Assembly: GCA_902399975.1 (NCBI GenBank)
Contig: CABOHA010000001.1
Span: 149,397 to 213,396, forward strand
DNA: 64,000 nt
Origin: Coriobacteriaceae bacterium
GTDB taxonomy: Bacteria; Actinomycetota; Coriobacteriia; Coriobacteriales; Coriobacteriaceae
Direction of reading: 5' to 3'
The notes under the pieces are model-generated. The model ran no database searches. It saw nothing but the letters and a program-made list of their open reading frames with translations, and had not been told where the DNA came from. The position numbers were made by a program, and so were the translations under genes. Positions 1 through 9,222 of this stretch are shown piece after piece. How positions within the stretch are numbered: the stretch's first letter is position 1; each line of letters begins with the position of its first letter.

Positions 1-669
<669 letters not shown>

Positions 670-2445
670 TTACTTCGATAGTTGCTCGGAGACGAAGGCG
701 AGAGACTTGTCGCCGTTCTGGGAGAGCTCGATGTACTGCTTGCCACGGCAGGCGACGCACTTGTTGCCCACACGCTCGCAGTCTTTCTGCAGGTCGGCCA
801 GGTAGCTGGCTGCCTGCGGGGCCAGGACGACCAGGTCAAAGTCGGGGAGCATGTCGACGTGGTTGCCATAGGCTTCGGCAGCGGTCTCCAGATTGATGCC
901 GCGCTCCTTGGCAGCCTTGGCCAGCGCGTTGGCGAGCAGACCCGAGGTTCCGCCACCCTGGCAGAGCACGAGCACGCGCTTGCCGTTGAGGTCGCTGGCG
1001 GTCGTTGCCTCGGCAGCGGGTGCTGCAGAAGCGGCAAGGGCGTCGGCCTTCACGGCCTCGGCTGCGGCGCCGGCGGCAACGCTCTTGGCATCGGCCTTGC
1101 CCTGGAAGGCGTCGTTGAGCTTGGCGGCCTTCTCGGCGTTCTTGGCGGTGAGCTCCTCCTGGGAGATCTCGGCCTCCTCGGCGCACTTCTGGGCGTCATA
1201 GGCACGGAAGAACGGGTAGTACAGGACGAAGTCGACGACCAGGATGAGGGCGAGCATCACAAAGGCGAGCGGCTGGAAGCCCAAGCCCATGATGGTGCCG
1301 ATGGGGCCGGGAACGGTCCAGGGCAGGGTGTACATAAAGCCGTTCATGCCCAAGAAGTCGATAAAGATCTTGAGGATCCAGATGTTGGCGATCGGGGCAA
1401 AGACAAACGGGACAAAGAAGACGGGGTTGAGCACGATGGGCGCGGCGAACAGCAGCGGCTCGTTGACAGCAAAGCAGACCGGGACGATGGCGGCCTTACC
1501 GACGGCGCGCATCTCCTGAGACTTGGCCAGGAAGCAGAACATAAAGACCAGGACGAGCGTGGCACCGGTGCCGCCCATGCAGACGACGAAGTACTGGGCA
1601 CCCTGGGTCAGGACAGCGGAAGCGTGCTGGCCGGCCTGGAACGCAGCCAGGTTGTCGGTCATGTTGGCAACGAGAGCGGCGGCGATGGCGGGCTCGACGA
1701 TCGAAGGGCCGTGGACGCCCACGAACCAGAAGAGGCTCATGGCGCCGTAGATCACAGCGAGGCCGATGTAGCCGTCGGCAGCGGTGAACAGGGGCTGGAA
1801 CACCTGGATGACGCCCTGGGCAAAGCAGAAGCCAAAGGCAGCGCGGAAGACGATGTCAAAGACCCAAAAGACGGTGATGCAGACGGAGAAGGGGATGATG
1901 TCCTTAAAGGTCTGCGAGATGTTGGGCGGAACCTGCTCGGGCATCTTGACGGTGATGTTGCGCTTGATGAAGAACTTGTAGATGATGCCGGTCACAAACG
2001 CAGCGATAAAGGCGGTCAGCAGGCCTTTGGAACCAAGGTAGGTGGTGTTGAAGCCGCTGGCAGCGTCCGTGGCGATCGTGTCGCTCGAAAGGAGCAAGAA
2101 GCCGATGATGGCTGCGCACATGCACGAGATGAAGTTGATCTGGTTGTTCTTGGGCAGGTCGCGGTTCTGAGCGTCGGCGAAGTGCTTGGCGGTGGTGGCG
2201 GCGCAGGCGATGGCCAGGATGCCCATGGAGTAGTTGTAGCACTTCCACAGGGCGTTGTTGATGTCATCGGGCCAATAGAAACCCCAGATGTTGGGGACCG
2301 AGGCTACCAGGCAGAAGATGGACGAGAAGATGATGATGGGGATGACGGAGATAAAGCCGTCGCGGATCGCCTTGAGGTACTTGTTGCGGGCGATCGCGTT
2401 GAAAAAGGGCTGGCCCTTTTCGATGATGGCGATGAGTTGCTCCAT
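670..2445 (-). CDS. lacE: PTS lactose/cellobiose-family IIC-IIB permease
   Basis: Membrane transporter that takes up and phosphorylates lactose (or a related beta-disaccharide). 591 aa. Residues 1 to about 430 form the multi-spanning IIC domain, with the motifs VGVHGPSIVEP and FAVNEPLLFAAP typical of the lactose/cellobiose family. An Ala/Lys/Glu-rich linker (about 435-490) leads to a IIB domain of about 100 aa whose phosphocysteine is Cys495 in LCQGGGTSG. The start at 2445 has a good Shine-Dalgarno (TAGGAG, 6 nt upstream). The IIA partner is encoded separately at 4021. Length and IIC-IIB order match Gram-positive LacE. The divergent LacI gene and the operator pair in the 356-bp intergenic region suggest local repression. 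Confidence 0.92.
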   Translation of the reverse strand: MEQLIAIIEKGQPFFNAIARNKYLKAIRDGFISVIPIIIFSSIFCLVASVPNIWGFYWPDDINNALWKCYNYSMGILAIACAATTAKHFADAQNRDLPKNNQINFISCMCAAIIGFLLLSSDTIATDAASGFNTTYLGSKGLLTAFIAAFVTGIIYKFFIKRNITVKMPEQVPPNISQTFKDIIPFSVCITVFWVFDIVFRAAFGFCFAQGVIQVFQPLFTAADGYIGLAVIYGAMSLFWFVGVHGPSIVEPAIAAALVANMTDNLAAFQAGQHASAVLTQGAQYFVVCMGGTGATLVLVFMFCFLAKSQEMRAVGKAAIVPVCFAVNEPLLFAAPIVLNPVFFVPFVFAPIANIWILKIFIDFLGMNGFMYTLPWTVPGPIGTIMGLGFQPLAFVMLALILVVDFVLYYPFFRAYDAQKCAEEAEISQEELTAKNAEKAAKLNDAFQGKADAKSVAAGAAAEAVKADALAASAAPAAEATTASDLNGKRVLVLCQGGGTSGLLANALAKAAKERGINLETAAEAYGNHVDMLPDFDLVVLAPQAASYLADLQKDCERVGNKCVACRGKQYIELSQNGDKSLAFVSEQLSK

Positions 2446-2801
2446 GCAATGCTCCTAAGAGTCGGTGGGTTAGCAACGATGGTAGCTTTTGGCGTTCGGT
2501 TGCCAAAATGTTGACGTTGCCATTTTGCGGCACAAAAAAAGACGCGAATCGGGGGTTCCTGTGCCTGCGAACCGTCGATTCCTTACGCGTAAACGTTTGA
2601 GCCGCCCGGTGGCTCTGTGTTTGCACAATGGCAACGTTAACATTTGGTCGACAAAAGCCGTTCGGGGAAGCGGGATTGTCGGTGAACGGTAGGTTTTGGG
2701 TGGTGAGCGTATGGCGGGAGAGGCGTTGGATATACTTGGAGGCGTTCATTTTGTCTGTTGGGATGCCCGCGATGGCATCGTTGACATAGAAAGATCGACC
2801 T
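2446..2801. promoter_or_regulatory. Divergent lacE/lacI control region with inverted operator pair
   Basis: The 356-bp gap between divergent genes holds two near-identical sites in opposite orientation. One is ATGTTGACGTTGCCATT at about 2507-2523; the other is the reverse complement of ATGTTAACGTTGCCATT at about 2626-2642 (16 of 17 positions match). About 120 bp between centres would suit DNA looping by a LacI tetramer. A further copy of the CGGTGAACGGTA motif is at 2680-2691, upstream of the regulator gene. Confidence 0.6.
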
Positions 2802-3806
2802 ATGGCCGCTGTTAAAAAATCGGTTTCCGTTAAGGACGTGGCGCGTCTCGCGGGCGTCTCGGAGCAGACAGTCTCGCGTACGGTGCACGATTCGCCCAGC
2901 GTGCGCCCCGAGACCAAGGAGCGCGTGCGCGCCGCCATGCGCGAGCTGGGGTATCGCCCCAATTTTGCCGGTCGATCGCTGCGCCGCGGCAAATTTAAGA
3001 CCGTCGGCGTCGCCATGTTCAACATTACCGGCACCGGCAACCTCGACCGTATGGAGGGCTTTGCCGCCGCGGCCGACAAACATGGCTATGCCATCACCCT
3101 CACTAAAGTAGACGGGCATCCGTATACCCTCGAGAGTGCATCGTCGCGCATGAGCGCACTGCCGGTGGACGGCATGGTCGTGATCATGAACCGCATGCCG
3201 GCGGACTTTGGCACCTTTGAGCCGCTGCCCGGTATGCAGACGGTGCTCGTTACCATGCTGGAGCACCCGCTGTGCTCGACGGTTGATAACGATCAGTTCG
3301 ATTGCTCGCGCCAGGTTGTCGAGTACTTGCTGGGGCAGGGGCACAAGACCGTGCACTTTATCTCGTGCCCCGAGCGCTCGCTTTCGGGCATGCAACGCGA
3401 GGAGGGCTGGCGTGAGACATTGCGCGCGCATGGTGTTGAGCCGCCGCGACTCGTCCGTGGCGATTGGACGGCACAGAGCGGATATGCCGCCGGCCAGGTG
3501 CTTGCGGACGATCCGAACTGCACAGCCATTTATGCTTCCAACGATGCCATGGCCTACGGCTGCATTCGCGGGCTCGAGTCGCGCGGGAAGCGCGTGCCCC
3601 AGGACGTGAGCGTGGTGGGTGTTGACGATAGTTTGGGCGATATCGTGCCCGATCGTCGCCTGACTACGGTGCGCTTTGACAACAAGCGCGTCGGCATGTG
3701 GGCGGTCGACAAGATTGCCGGCGCCGAGGGCGTTGAGTCTGGCGTGGAGCACATGCTGTTTCCGGGCGTGCTCGTCAAGGGCGATACGGTGCGCGATGTA
3801 CGCTAG
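2802..3806 (+). CDS. LacI-family transcriptional regulator (lac region)
   Basis: 334 aa LacI/GalR repressor. An N-terminal helix-turn-helix at residues 7-30 (VKDVARLAGVSEQTVSRTVH) and a hinge helix near 50-60 (NFAGRSLRRGK) precede a periplasmic-binding-protein-like sugar domain ending in SVVGVDDSLGDIVPDRRLTTVRFD. It is transcribed away from lacE and towards lacF, so it probably controls lactose PTS genes. The effector cannot be read from sequence. It closely resembles the second LacI gene at 12716 in length and motifs, so the two are likely paralogues with diverged operators. The ATG at 2802 has only a weak Shine-Dalgarno. Confidence 0.9.
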   Translation: MAAVKKSVSVKDVARLAGVSEQTVSRTVHDSPSVRPETKERVRAAMRELGYRPNFAGRSLRRGKFKTVGVAMFNITGTGNLDRMEGFAAAADKHGYAITLTKVDGHPYTLESASSRMSALPVDGMVVIMNRMPADFGTFEPLPGMQTVLVTMLEHPLCSTVDNDQFDCSRQVVEYLLGQGHKTVHFISCPERSLSGMQREEGWRETLRAHGVEPPRLVRGDWTAQSGYAAGQVLADDPNCTAIYASNDAMAYGCIRGLESRGKRVPQDVSVVGVDDSLGDIVPDRRLTTVRFDNKRVGMWAVDKIAGAEGVESGVEHMLFPGVLVKGDTVRDVR

Positions 3807-4020
3807 GGTGCGGTCCCGTTTTGGTTTCCGCTAATTGTGTTCAAGAATGTTCGGATTGGTTTAAAAACCGTTCACGGGCGAAAAACGACCGTTCATAGCT
3901 CGAAATTACGTTTTGCGCTGTTCTTTTTTGTTTGAATGTTACTGTCTCTGTCATACACAACGCAGCGCGTATGCCCGGACGCGATGCTCTCCATTGGTTC
4001 ATATGTGAAAGGAACGCAAT
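3807..4020 (+). promoter_or_regulatory. lacF upstream region with repeated GTTCA-type sites
   Basis: AT-richer 214-bp leader. ACCGTTCACGG at 3867-3877 is the reverse complement of the dispersed CCGTGAACGGT motif, and a half-site ACCGTTCAT lies at 3888-3896. TGTTTGAATGTT at 3929-3940 resembles TGTTCGAATGTG upstream of lacA, and such A/T-rich TGTTT-type sites are what DeoR-family lac repressors bind. Shared control of lacF and lacAB is an inference. Confidence 0.5.
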
Positions 4021-4359
4021 ATGGCAACCAAAGAAGAAATCTCGATGGTTGGATTCGAGATTGTCGCATACGCGGGCGACGCCCAGACCGATCTGCTTGC
4101 AGCGCTCGATGCTGCTCGCGAGGGTGATTTTGAGAAGGCCGAGCAGCTGCACAAGGATGCCAGCGATGCGCTCATCGGTGCCCACGACACGCAGACCAAG
4201 CTGCTTTCGCAGGAGGCCGGCGGCGGCGAGATGGAGATGACCTTCATCATGGCCCATGCTCAGGATACTCTCATGACCACCATGATCCTGGAGAAGCAGA
4301 CCCGCTTTACCATCGATGCCTATAAGCGCATCGCCGCACTCGAGGCTAAGCTCGCCTAA
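4021..4359 (+). CDS. lacF: PTS lactose/cellobiose-family IIA
   Basis: 112-aa soluble phosphocarrier that passes phosphate from HPr to the IIB domain of LacE. All-helical LacF/CelC family, normal length (about 100-115 aa). The phosphorylated histidine is His79 in the motif AHAQDTLMTT, preceded by a Gly-rich turn (EAGGGEM). The Shine-Dalgarno (GAAAGGA) and the ATG at 4021 fit well. It is followed 27 bp later by a strong intrinsic terminator, so it is a monocistronic unit. It is separated from lacE by the LacI gene, unlike in classical lac operons where lacF and lacE are adjacent. Confidence 0.93.
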   Translation: MATKEEISMVGFEIVAYAGDAQTDLLAALDAAREGDFEKAEQLHKDASDALIGAHDTQTKLLSQEAGGGEMEMTFIMAHAQDTLMTTMILEKQTRFTIDAYKRIAALEAKLA

Positions 4360-4385
4360 CGAGCCTGCACAACTCGTCCCCTTCC

Positions 4386-4419
4386 AAAAGCCCTGCCGCT
4401 ACCTGCGGCAGGGCTTTTT
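4386..4419 (+). terminator. Intrinsic terminator of lacF
   Basis: Perfect 14-bp stem AAAAGCCCTGCCGC / GCGGCAGGGCTTTT with a TACCT loop and a following T-run. Confidence 0.9.
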
Positions 4420-4438
4420 CTGTATCCCATCTGTCTTG

Positions 4439-4503
4439 GTTGCGGTGAAATAGGGACTGAATAGGGGCCGGCGGGCGCAAAACAATCCCTATTCCACCGC
4501 AAC
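4439..4503. repeat. Dispersed inverted repeat GTTGCGGTGAAATAG, copy 1
   Basis: Arms GTTGCGGTGAAATAGGGA (4439-4456) and TCCCTATTCCACCGCAAC (4486-4503) match at 17 of 18 positions. A second, longer member is at 56862-56928. One arm of another dispersed sequence (AGTCATTGGGGACAG) follows near 4515. Role unknown. Confidence 0.7.
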
Positions 4504-4621
4504 TCATCCCGAAATAGTCATTGGGGACAGTCTTGTTGCGCTCCGTTGGTCCTCCCGCTCGATTTTTGCTCGGTGGGTATACTTCCTTTCGCATTAAACG
4601 CCGGACTGAGGAGGTATCCAA

Positions 4622-5653
4622 ATGCCGGATAACGGGTCAATACAAAAAAGAGACGCGCACGAGATGGCTCATGGGCGTCCTGTCCAGATAACCGAGCACA
4701 CGACGGTAACCGAGCTGCAGCCCAGCTTGTCCGATGTCGTGTGCGCAAACAAAAAGCTACAGATCGGCTTGATTATCGCGCTCGTGGTGCTGGCGCTCCT
4801 TTCGGGCTTTGTCGCGCGCCCGCATTTTGCCGATACCAAGACTTGGGACTCCACCATCGAGGTCATCGATCAAAAGAAAGGTAACGTACTGGCGCTCACG
4901 ACCTCGTGCGTGGCGCTGTCTGCGGGCATTACCGCGCTGCCTGGTGATACGGGAACGCCGGTCGCCGAGCAGCTCGCGCAGCTTTCGGGTAACCTGGGCA
5001 TCGTGCTCGCCGTGCTCTACCTCGAGAAATATTTGCTCACGATTTTGTGGTCGGTTGGCTTGGGCATCTTAATCCCGTTTGCGTTGGTGCTCTTTGCGGT
5101 GTCGCTTGGCGTTCATGGGCGCTGGAGCACGAGCGCTGTCCTGCGCCGTGTGGCGACGCGCGTGCTGGTGGTTGCCGTGATCGGCATGGCGCTTGTGCCC
5201 GCGAGCGTATGGGTATCGCAAAAGGTCGACGAGACATATCGCGTCAGCATTGAACAGGCCGAGCAAAAGGCAGCGGACGCTGCGGAAAAGACCGATACCA
5301 CGGACAAGTCAGGCGAGACCAGCTCAAAATCGAACAAGAAAAAGGCCGAGTCCACGGAGTCCAAAAACGTGCTCGAGCAGTTGACTGACGGGGCCTCGAG
5401 CCTGGTTACGTCGGTAACCAGCGGTGCCAAGCAGATGACCGACGAGATCGTGCAGCAGGTGACCGATCTGATCGAAGGCGTCATCGTGATGATCGTGACC
5501 TCGTGTGTGATTCCTCTACTGGTGCTCGTGGCGTTCCTATGGCTAGGACACGTGCTGCTGGGGATCGATGTCTCCGGTCCCGCGAACTATCTGACGGATC
5601 GTTTCTTGAGCGCTCCGTCCAAACATGCCAAGAAGAGTGGGCAGTCTGAGTAG
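4622..5653 (+). CDS. Membrane protein of unknown function
   Basis: 343 aa; no family recognised. A soluble N-terminus (about 45 aa) leads to a hydrophobic segment at 46-64, an extracytoplasmic stretch, two or three membrane segments at about 125-200 (ILWSVGLGILIPFALVLFAV is one), and a charged coiled-coil-like loop (about 215-265, rich in Lys, Glu, Ser, Thr and Asp). An amphipathic stretch and a last strong membrane helix (about 288-312) follow. The start is set by GAGGAGG six bases upstream of ATG 4622. It sits between lacF and lacA, flanked by terminators, so it is its own transcription unit. A sensor or envelope role is conceivable, but nothing in the sequence proves a link to lactose use. 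Confidence 0.75.
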   Translation: MPDNGSIQKRDAHEMAHGRPVQITEHTTVTELQPSLSDVVCANKKLQIGLIIALVVLALLSGFVARPHFADTKTWDSTIEVIDQKKGNVLALTTSCVALSAGITALPGDTGTPVAEQLAQLSGNLGIVLAVLYLEKYLLTILWSVGLGILIPFALVLFAVSLGVHGRWSTSAVLRRVATRVLVVAVIGMALVPASVWVSQKVDETYRVSIEQAEQKAADAAEKTDTTDKSGETSSKSNKKKAESTESKNVLEQLTDGASSLVTSVTSGAKQMTDEIVQQVTDLIEGVIVMIVTSCVIPLLVLVAFLWLGHVLLGIDVSGPANYLTDRFLSAPSKHAKKSGQSE

Positions 5654-5687
5654 GCGGCAAAGCGATCTTTGGAAGATCAACCGTAAG

Positions 5688-5723
5688 AAGGGCGGCCGAG
5701 ACACGTTCTCGGCCGCCCTTTTG
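5688..5723 (+). terminator. Intrinsic terminator after the unknown membrane protein
   Basis: 13-bp perfect stem AAGGGCGGCCGAG / CTCGGCCGCCCTT followed by TTTTG. Confidence 0.88.
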
Positions 5724-5776
5724 TCTGTTGAACACATGGTCGCTACGTCTGCGCCGGGCTCAAACGGTCGGCAATC

Positions 5777-5866
5777 AACCGTGAACGGTATTTGTTCAAA
5801 AAAGAACAAAGTTAAACAAAAAATGGTTGCACCAGATGTTCGAATGTGTTCAAATAAACATGAACA
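5777..5866 (+). promoter_or_regulatory. lacA upstream operators
   Basis: Three motifs precede lacA. AACCGTGAACGGTA is at 5777-5790. The perfect palindrome TTTGTTC-AAAAAA-GAACAAA is at 5791-5810. TGTTCGAATGTG followed by GTTCA...TGAAC is at 5837-5866. TGTTT/TGTTC A-rich sites are typical of DeoR-family lac repressors, and the DeoR gene at 15105 is the obvious candidate binder (inference). Confidence 0.55.
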
Positions 5867-5960
5867 GTGAAGAACCGCACATTCAGATGCCCGGACCTGA
5901 GCGCGATTCAACACTTCCAAACAGAAACTACGCACCTGCGTATCTCTCAAGGAGGATGTC

Positions 5961-6389
5961 ATGAGGGTTGTAATCGCTTCCGATGCCGACGGTATGTCGA
6001 TGAAGGAGTCCATCAAGGAGATGCTCATCGCCGACGGTCACGAGGTCGTCGACTATTCCGAGACCCCTGCCGCGGACTTTGTCGATTCCGCGACCGCCGT
6101 TGCCAAGGACCTGCTGGAGCACAAGGATTCCCAGGGCTTCGCATTCGATAAGTACGGCGTCGGCTCCTATATGGCCGCCGTCAAGATCAAGGGCATGGTC
6201 GTTGCCAACATTTCCGACGAGCGTTCCGCCTACATGACCCGCGAGCACAACGGCTCGCGCATGGTCACCATGGGCCCGGGCGTTGTGGGCACCGAGGTCG
6301 CCAAGAAGATCGCCCGCGAGTTCCTGCGCGCTCAGTACGCCGGCGGCCGTCACCAGATCCGTGTCGACATGCTCAACAAGATGGCCTAA
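5961..6389 (+). CDS. lacA: Galactose-6-phosphate isomerase subunit LacA
   Basis: 142-aa RpiB/LacAB-family subunit that with LacB converts galactose-6-phosphate to tagatose-6-phosphate in the cytoplasm. It begins MRVVIASDADGMSMKES and contains FDKYGVGSYMAAVKIKGM in place of the Cys-containing loop of LacB. That is the expected difference between the two subunits. AAGGAGG lies 6 nt upstream of ATG 5961. lacB starts 63 bp downstream, so the pair is co-transcribed. The C-terminal NGSRMVTMGPGVVG segment is the family phosphate-binding region. Confidence 0.93.
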   Translation: MRVVIASDADGMSMKESIKEMLIADGHEVVDYSETPAADFVDSATAVAKDLLEHKDSQGFAFDKYGVGSYMAAVKIKGMVVANISDERSAYMTREHNGSRMVTMGPGVVGTEVAKKIAREFLRAQYAGGRHQIRVDMLNKMA

Positions 6390-6452
6390 CGAGAGCCACC
6401 GAGAACTCGAACTTCTACCTCAACTTGTGAATTCAGACGAAAGGACGTTCTG

Positions 6453-6977
6453 ATGAAGAAGACCATCGCAATCGGTTGCGACCATATCGTTACGGACGAG
6501 AAGATCTATCTGGCCGACCGCCTGGAGCAGGCTGGCTACAAGGTGCTCGACTGCGGCACCTACAGCCACACCCGTACGCACTATCCCATCTACGGTAAGG
6601 CCGTGGGCGAGGCTGTTGCCAGCGGCAAGGCCGACTTTGGCGTGGCCCTGTGCGGCACCGGCATCGGCATCACCAACGCCGTCAACAAGGTTCCCGGCGC
6701 TCGCTGCGCCCTGGTTCGCGACATGACTTCTGCCCTGTATGCCCGTCGCGAGCTCAACGCCAACATCGTGGGCTTTGGCGGTAAGATCACCGGTGAGTTC
6801 CTGATGGCCGACATTATGCTTGCCTTCCTGGAGGAGCCCTACGAGAAGACTCCCGAGCACGACGCCCTGATCGCCAAGATTGACGCTTGCAATAAGGCCG
6901 ACGCCGAGGCTCAGGCTGACCCGCACTTCTTTGACGAGTTCCTCGAGAAGTGGGACCGCGGCGAGTATCACGACTAA
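6453..6977 (+). CDS. lacB: Galactose-6-phosphate isomerase subunit LacB
   Basis: 174-aa partner of LacA, RpiB family. Cys67 in [15 protein letters not shown] is the catalytic-base position of the family, and [10 protein letters not shown] (8-17) is the N-terminal substrate-binding strand. Length matches LacB of streptococci and lactococci (about 171 aa). The start ATG 6453 is preceded by GAAAGGA. Eight bases after the stop begins a structured 3' element, the first of three copies in the window. Together with lacC and the class II aldolase it completes the tagatose-6-phosphate route. Confidence 0.94.
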   Translation: MKKTIAIGCDHIVTDEKIYLADRLEQAGYKVLDCGTYSHTRTHYPIYGKAVGEAVASGKADFGVALCGTGIGITNAVNKVPGARCALVRDMTSALYARRELNANIVGFGGKITGEFLMADIMLAFLEEPYEKTPEHDALIAKIDACNKADAEAQADPHFFDEFLEKWDRGEYHD

Positions 6978-6984
6978 GGGGGTT

Positions 6985-7155
6985 CCGGCGTTTTAACAAA
7001 CGCCGGACCGGTCGACGCTGCGAAGCCATCTGGCGGGCAATCTGCCGCTCAGCTTCGACGGCATGACCAGAAGGTCAATGCCGTCTCGCTTCACGGCACC
7101 TTGCCTCGCCAGCTGGCTTCTCGCTGATGTCTGAGTGACCTGTGGGGTTACCGCT
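6985..7155 (+). ncRNA. Structured 3'-UTR element, family 1, copy 1
   Basis: Hairpin CCGGCG...CGCCGG (6985-7006) right after lacB. It is followed by a long stem whose arms AAGCCATCTGGCG (7023-7035) and CGCCAGCTGGCTT (7107-7119) pair at 12 of 13 positions. Between them is a core shared with copies at 9223 and 43073, including GGCAATCTG and GGCATGACCAGAAGGTCAAT. A last small hairpin, GTGACC / GGTTAC, ends it. Stem sequences differ between copies, the loop core does not. Confidence 0.65.
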
Positions 7156-7351
7156 GTTGTTGCGAAGCGTTCTGGTATGGCAAGTTGCTCCGATAACACG
7201 TTTGCTTGCTTGGCTTGAGTGCTTCGTTTTGGCGGCCCCCGGCATTCTGCAGCTTTTCAATTGACGGCTCGCGTTTCTGTGAGGGGGCGCGGGCCGGTTT
7301 TCTATCAGCCCCACTGACTTGGCGGGCTGTCGTAAGAAAGGGAAGGCTCCT

Positions 7352-8233
7352 ATGGAGTTTGTTCTTGATAACGGTTCTATCCGCGTAGCACTGAGCACGG
7401 CTGGCGGATCGTTCACTTCTATTGCGGCCAACGGCCGTGAGTACCTGTGGCAGGGTGACCCGGCGGTCTGGTCGGGCCAGGCACCCATTTGTTTCCCGAT
7501 CTGCGGCGGCCTTCGCGACGGTCACGCAATGACCATGGGCGGCCGCGAGGTTAGGCTCGCCCGCCACGGCTTTGCGCGCAAACAGGAGTGGAAGCTCGAG
7601 GAACAGAGCGACAACATGGTTGCACTGAGCCTAAGCTCTGCCGACCATGCCGAGCTGCTCGAGCAGTACCCGTATCCGTTTAAGATCGTTGCTCGTTACA
7701 CGATCGATGCGGCAAAGGTGGCCGTGTCGTACGAGGTGACCAATGAGGGCACCGAGGACATGCCGTTCTTTGTGGGCGGTCACCCTGGCTTTAAGTGCCC
7801 GCTTGACGAGGGTGAGTCCTATGACGACTACGAGCTCCGTTTTGAGCAACGCGAGGCCGCCGAGCTCTGTACTGCCGTTCCCTCGACGGGCCTGATTGAT
7901 GTTGAGCATCGCAGCAAGAACCCCATGATCGGCCAGAACCTGCCGCTGACCCACGAACTCTTCGACTTCGCGGAGACCATCTTCGACGTGCTCGAGAGCC
8001 GCGTGGTTACGCTGACCAAGAAGACCGAGGACAAGGGCGTGCGCCTGACGTTCCCCGATATGCCGTACCTGATTGTGTGGAGCAAGCCCGAGGGCGACTT
8101 TGTGGCCGTGGAACCGTGGGGCGGCCTGTCCACCTGCTCCGACGAGGACGATATTCTGGAGCACAAGCGTGGCTGCCTGGTGGCCAAGCCGGGGGAGACC
8201 GTTACCCGCGGCTTTGAGATCGAGATCCTTTAA
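7352..8233 (+). CDS. Aldose 1-epimerase (LacX-like)
   Basis: 293-aa galactose-mutarotase-superfamily protein, cytoplasmic. Visible family motifs are SGQAPICFPICGGLRDG (the residues contacting the sugar), ARHGFARKQEW with the His, VGGHPGFKCPL with the second His, and VAVEPWGGLSTC with the catalytic Glu near the C-terminus. Length fits the LacX/YeaD-type subgroup (about 290 aa) rather than GalM (about 345). GGGAAGG sits 7 nt upstream of ATG 7352; an upstream in-frame TTG lacks a ribosome site. Located between lacB and lacC as lacX accompanies some lactococcal lac operons. It probably interconverts anomers of galactose or galactose-6-phosphate. Confidence 0.88.
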   Translation: MEFVLDNGSIRVALSTAGGSFTSIAANGREYLWQGDPAVWSGQAPICFPICGGLRDGHAMTMGGREVRLARHGFARKQEWKLEEQSDNMVALSLSSADHAELLEQYPYPFKIVARYTIDAAKVAVSYEVTNEGTEDMPFFVGGHPGFKCPLDEGESYDDYELRFEQREAAELCTAVPSTGLIDVEHRSKNPMIGQNLPLTHELFDFAETIFDVLESRVVTLTKKTEDKGVRLTFPDMPYLIVWSKPEGDFVAVEPWGGLSTCSDEDDILEHKRGCLVAKPGETVTRGFEIEIL

Positions 8234-8286
8234 CGAGCTATCGTATGTTTGGGGCGGGTCATGCCGCCCCGGAACAGGAGTTCAAC

Positions 8287-9222
8287 ATGATTCTGACCGT
8301 TACCATGAACCCGTCGATCGATACGTGCTATCAGCTCGACAAGCTGATCATCGACGACGTTAACCGTGTGACGCCCGAAAAGACCGCTGGCGGCAAGGGC
8401 CTCAACGTGAGCCGTGTTCTGCTGCAGTTGGGCGACGATGTGCTCGCGACCGGTTTGCTCGGCGGCCACATGGGTGCCTATATGGCCGAGCTTATGGATG
8501 CCGACGGCGTCAAGAACGACTTTGTGCCCATCGCCGGTGAGACGCGCATTTGCCTGAATATTCTGCACGAGGGTAATCAGACCGAGCTGCTGGAGAGCGG
8601 CCCGCAGATCGCCCCGGCCGAGCTCGAGGCCTTTACGGCCAAGTTCGCCGAGCTTGCAGCGAAGGCGGACGTTGTGACGCTTTCGGGCTCGCTGCCGCGT
8701 GGCGTCGATGCTGGCTACTATGCTGAGCTCGTCAAGATCGCCGAGGAGGCGGGCGCCAAGGTGCTGCTCGACACCTCGGGTGCATCGCTGGAGGCCGCGC
8801 TGGAGTCCGACGCTAAGCCTGAGCTCGTAAAGCCCAACCTGACCGAGATTAACGGCCTGCTGGGTACGTCCTTTACGACCGAAGATGTCGATGCCCTACG
8901 CGAGGCGCTTGCCGCCGATGACCGTTTTGCCGGTATCCCCTGGGTTGTCGTTTCGATGGGCGCTGCCGGTTCGGTGGGCTTCCATGGGGGTCGCGCGTTC
9001 CGCGCCAAGACGCCCGCGATTGCGGCTGTGAATGCGACGGGTTCCGGCGACTCGACCATCGCCGGCTTTGCGCATGCCATTGCTGCTGGTGCCGACGACG
9101 TCACGGTGCTCAAGACCGCCAATACCTGCGGCAAGCTTAACGCCATGGATCCCAAGACCGGCCACCTGGTCATGGACCGCTGGGACGAGATCTACAACAA
9201 CGTTGTCGTGACTGAACTGTAG
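8287..9222 (+). CDS. lacC: Tagatose-6-phosphate kinase (PfkB family)
   Basis: 311-aa PfkB/1-phosphofructokinase-type kinase that phosphorylates tagatose-6-phosphate to the 1,6-bisphosphate. Motifs: MNPSIDTCY (7-15), GGKGLNVSRVL (35-45) for substrate binding, and NATGSGDSTIAG (249-260) with the catalytic base Asp255 and the anion hole. The start ATG 8287 follows CAGGAG; an upstream in-frame ATG at 8245 has no ribosome site. The sequence alone cannot fully separate LacC from fructose-1-phosphate kinase, but position next to lacA, lacB and lacX favours LacC. A second structured 3' element begins directly after the stop. Confidence 0.87.
   Translation: MILTVTMNPSIDTCYQLDKLIIDDVNRVTPEKTAGGKGLNVSRVLLQLGDDVLATGLLGGHMGAYMAELMDADGVKNDFVPIAGETRICLNILHEGNQTELLESGPQIAPAELEAFTAKFAELAAKADVVTLSGSLPRGVDAGYYAELVKIAEEAGAKVLLDTSGASLEAALESDAKPELVKPNLTEINGLLGTSFTTEDVDALREALAADDRFAGIPWVVVSMGAAGSVGFHGGRAFRAKTPAIAAVNATGSGDSTIAGFAHAIAAGADDVTVLKTANTCGKLNAMDPKTGHLVMDRWDEIYNNVVVTEL

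Noticed and set aside
682..2514. 610-aa open frame on the plus strand, antisense to lacE
   Set aside because: Mirror of a GC-rich membrane gene: no ribosome site, composition dominated by Gly, Asp and Glu runs, no family motif, and lacE explains the region fully.
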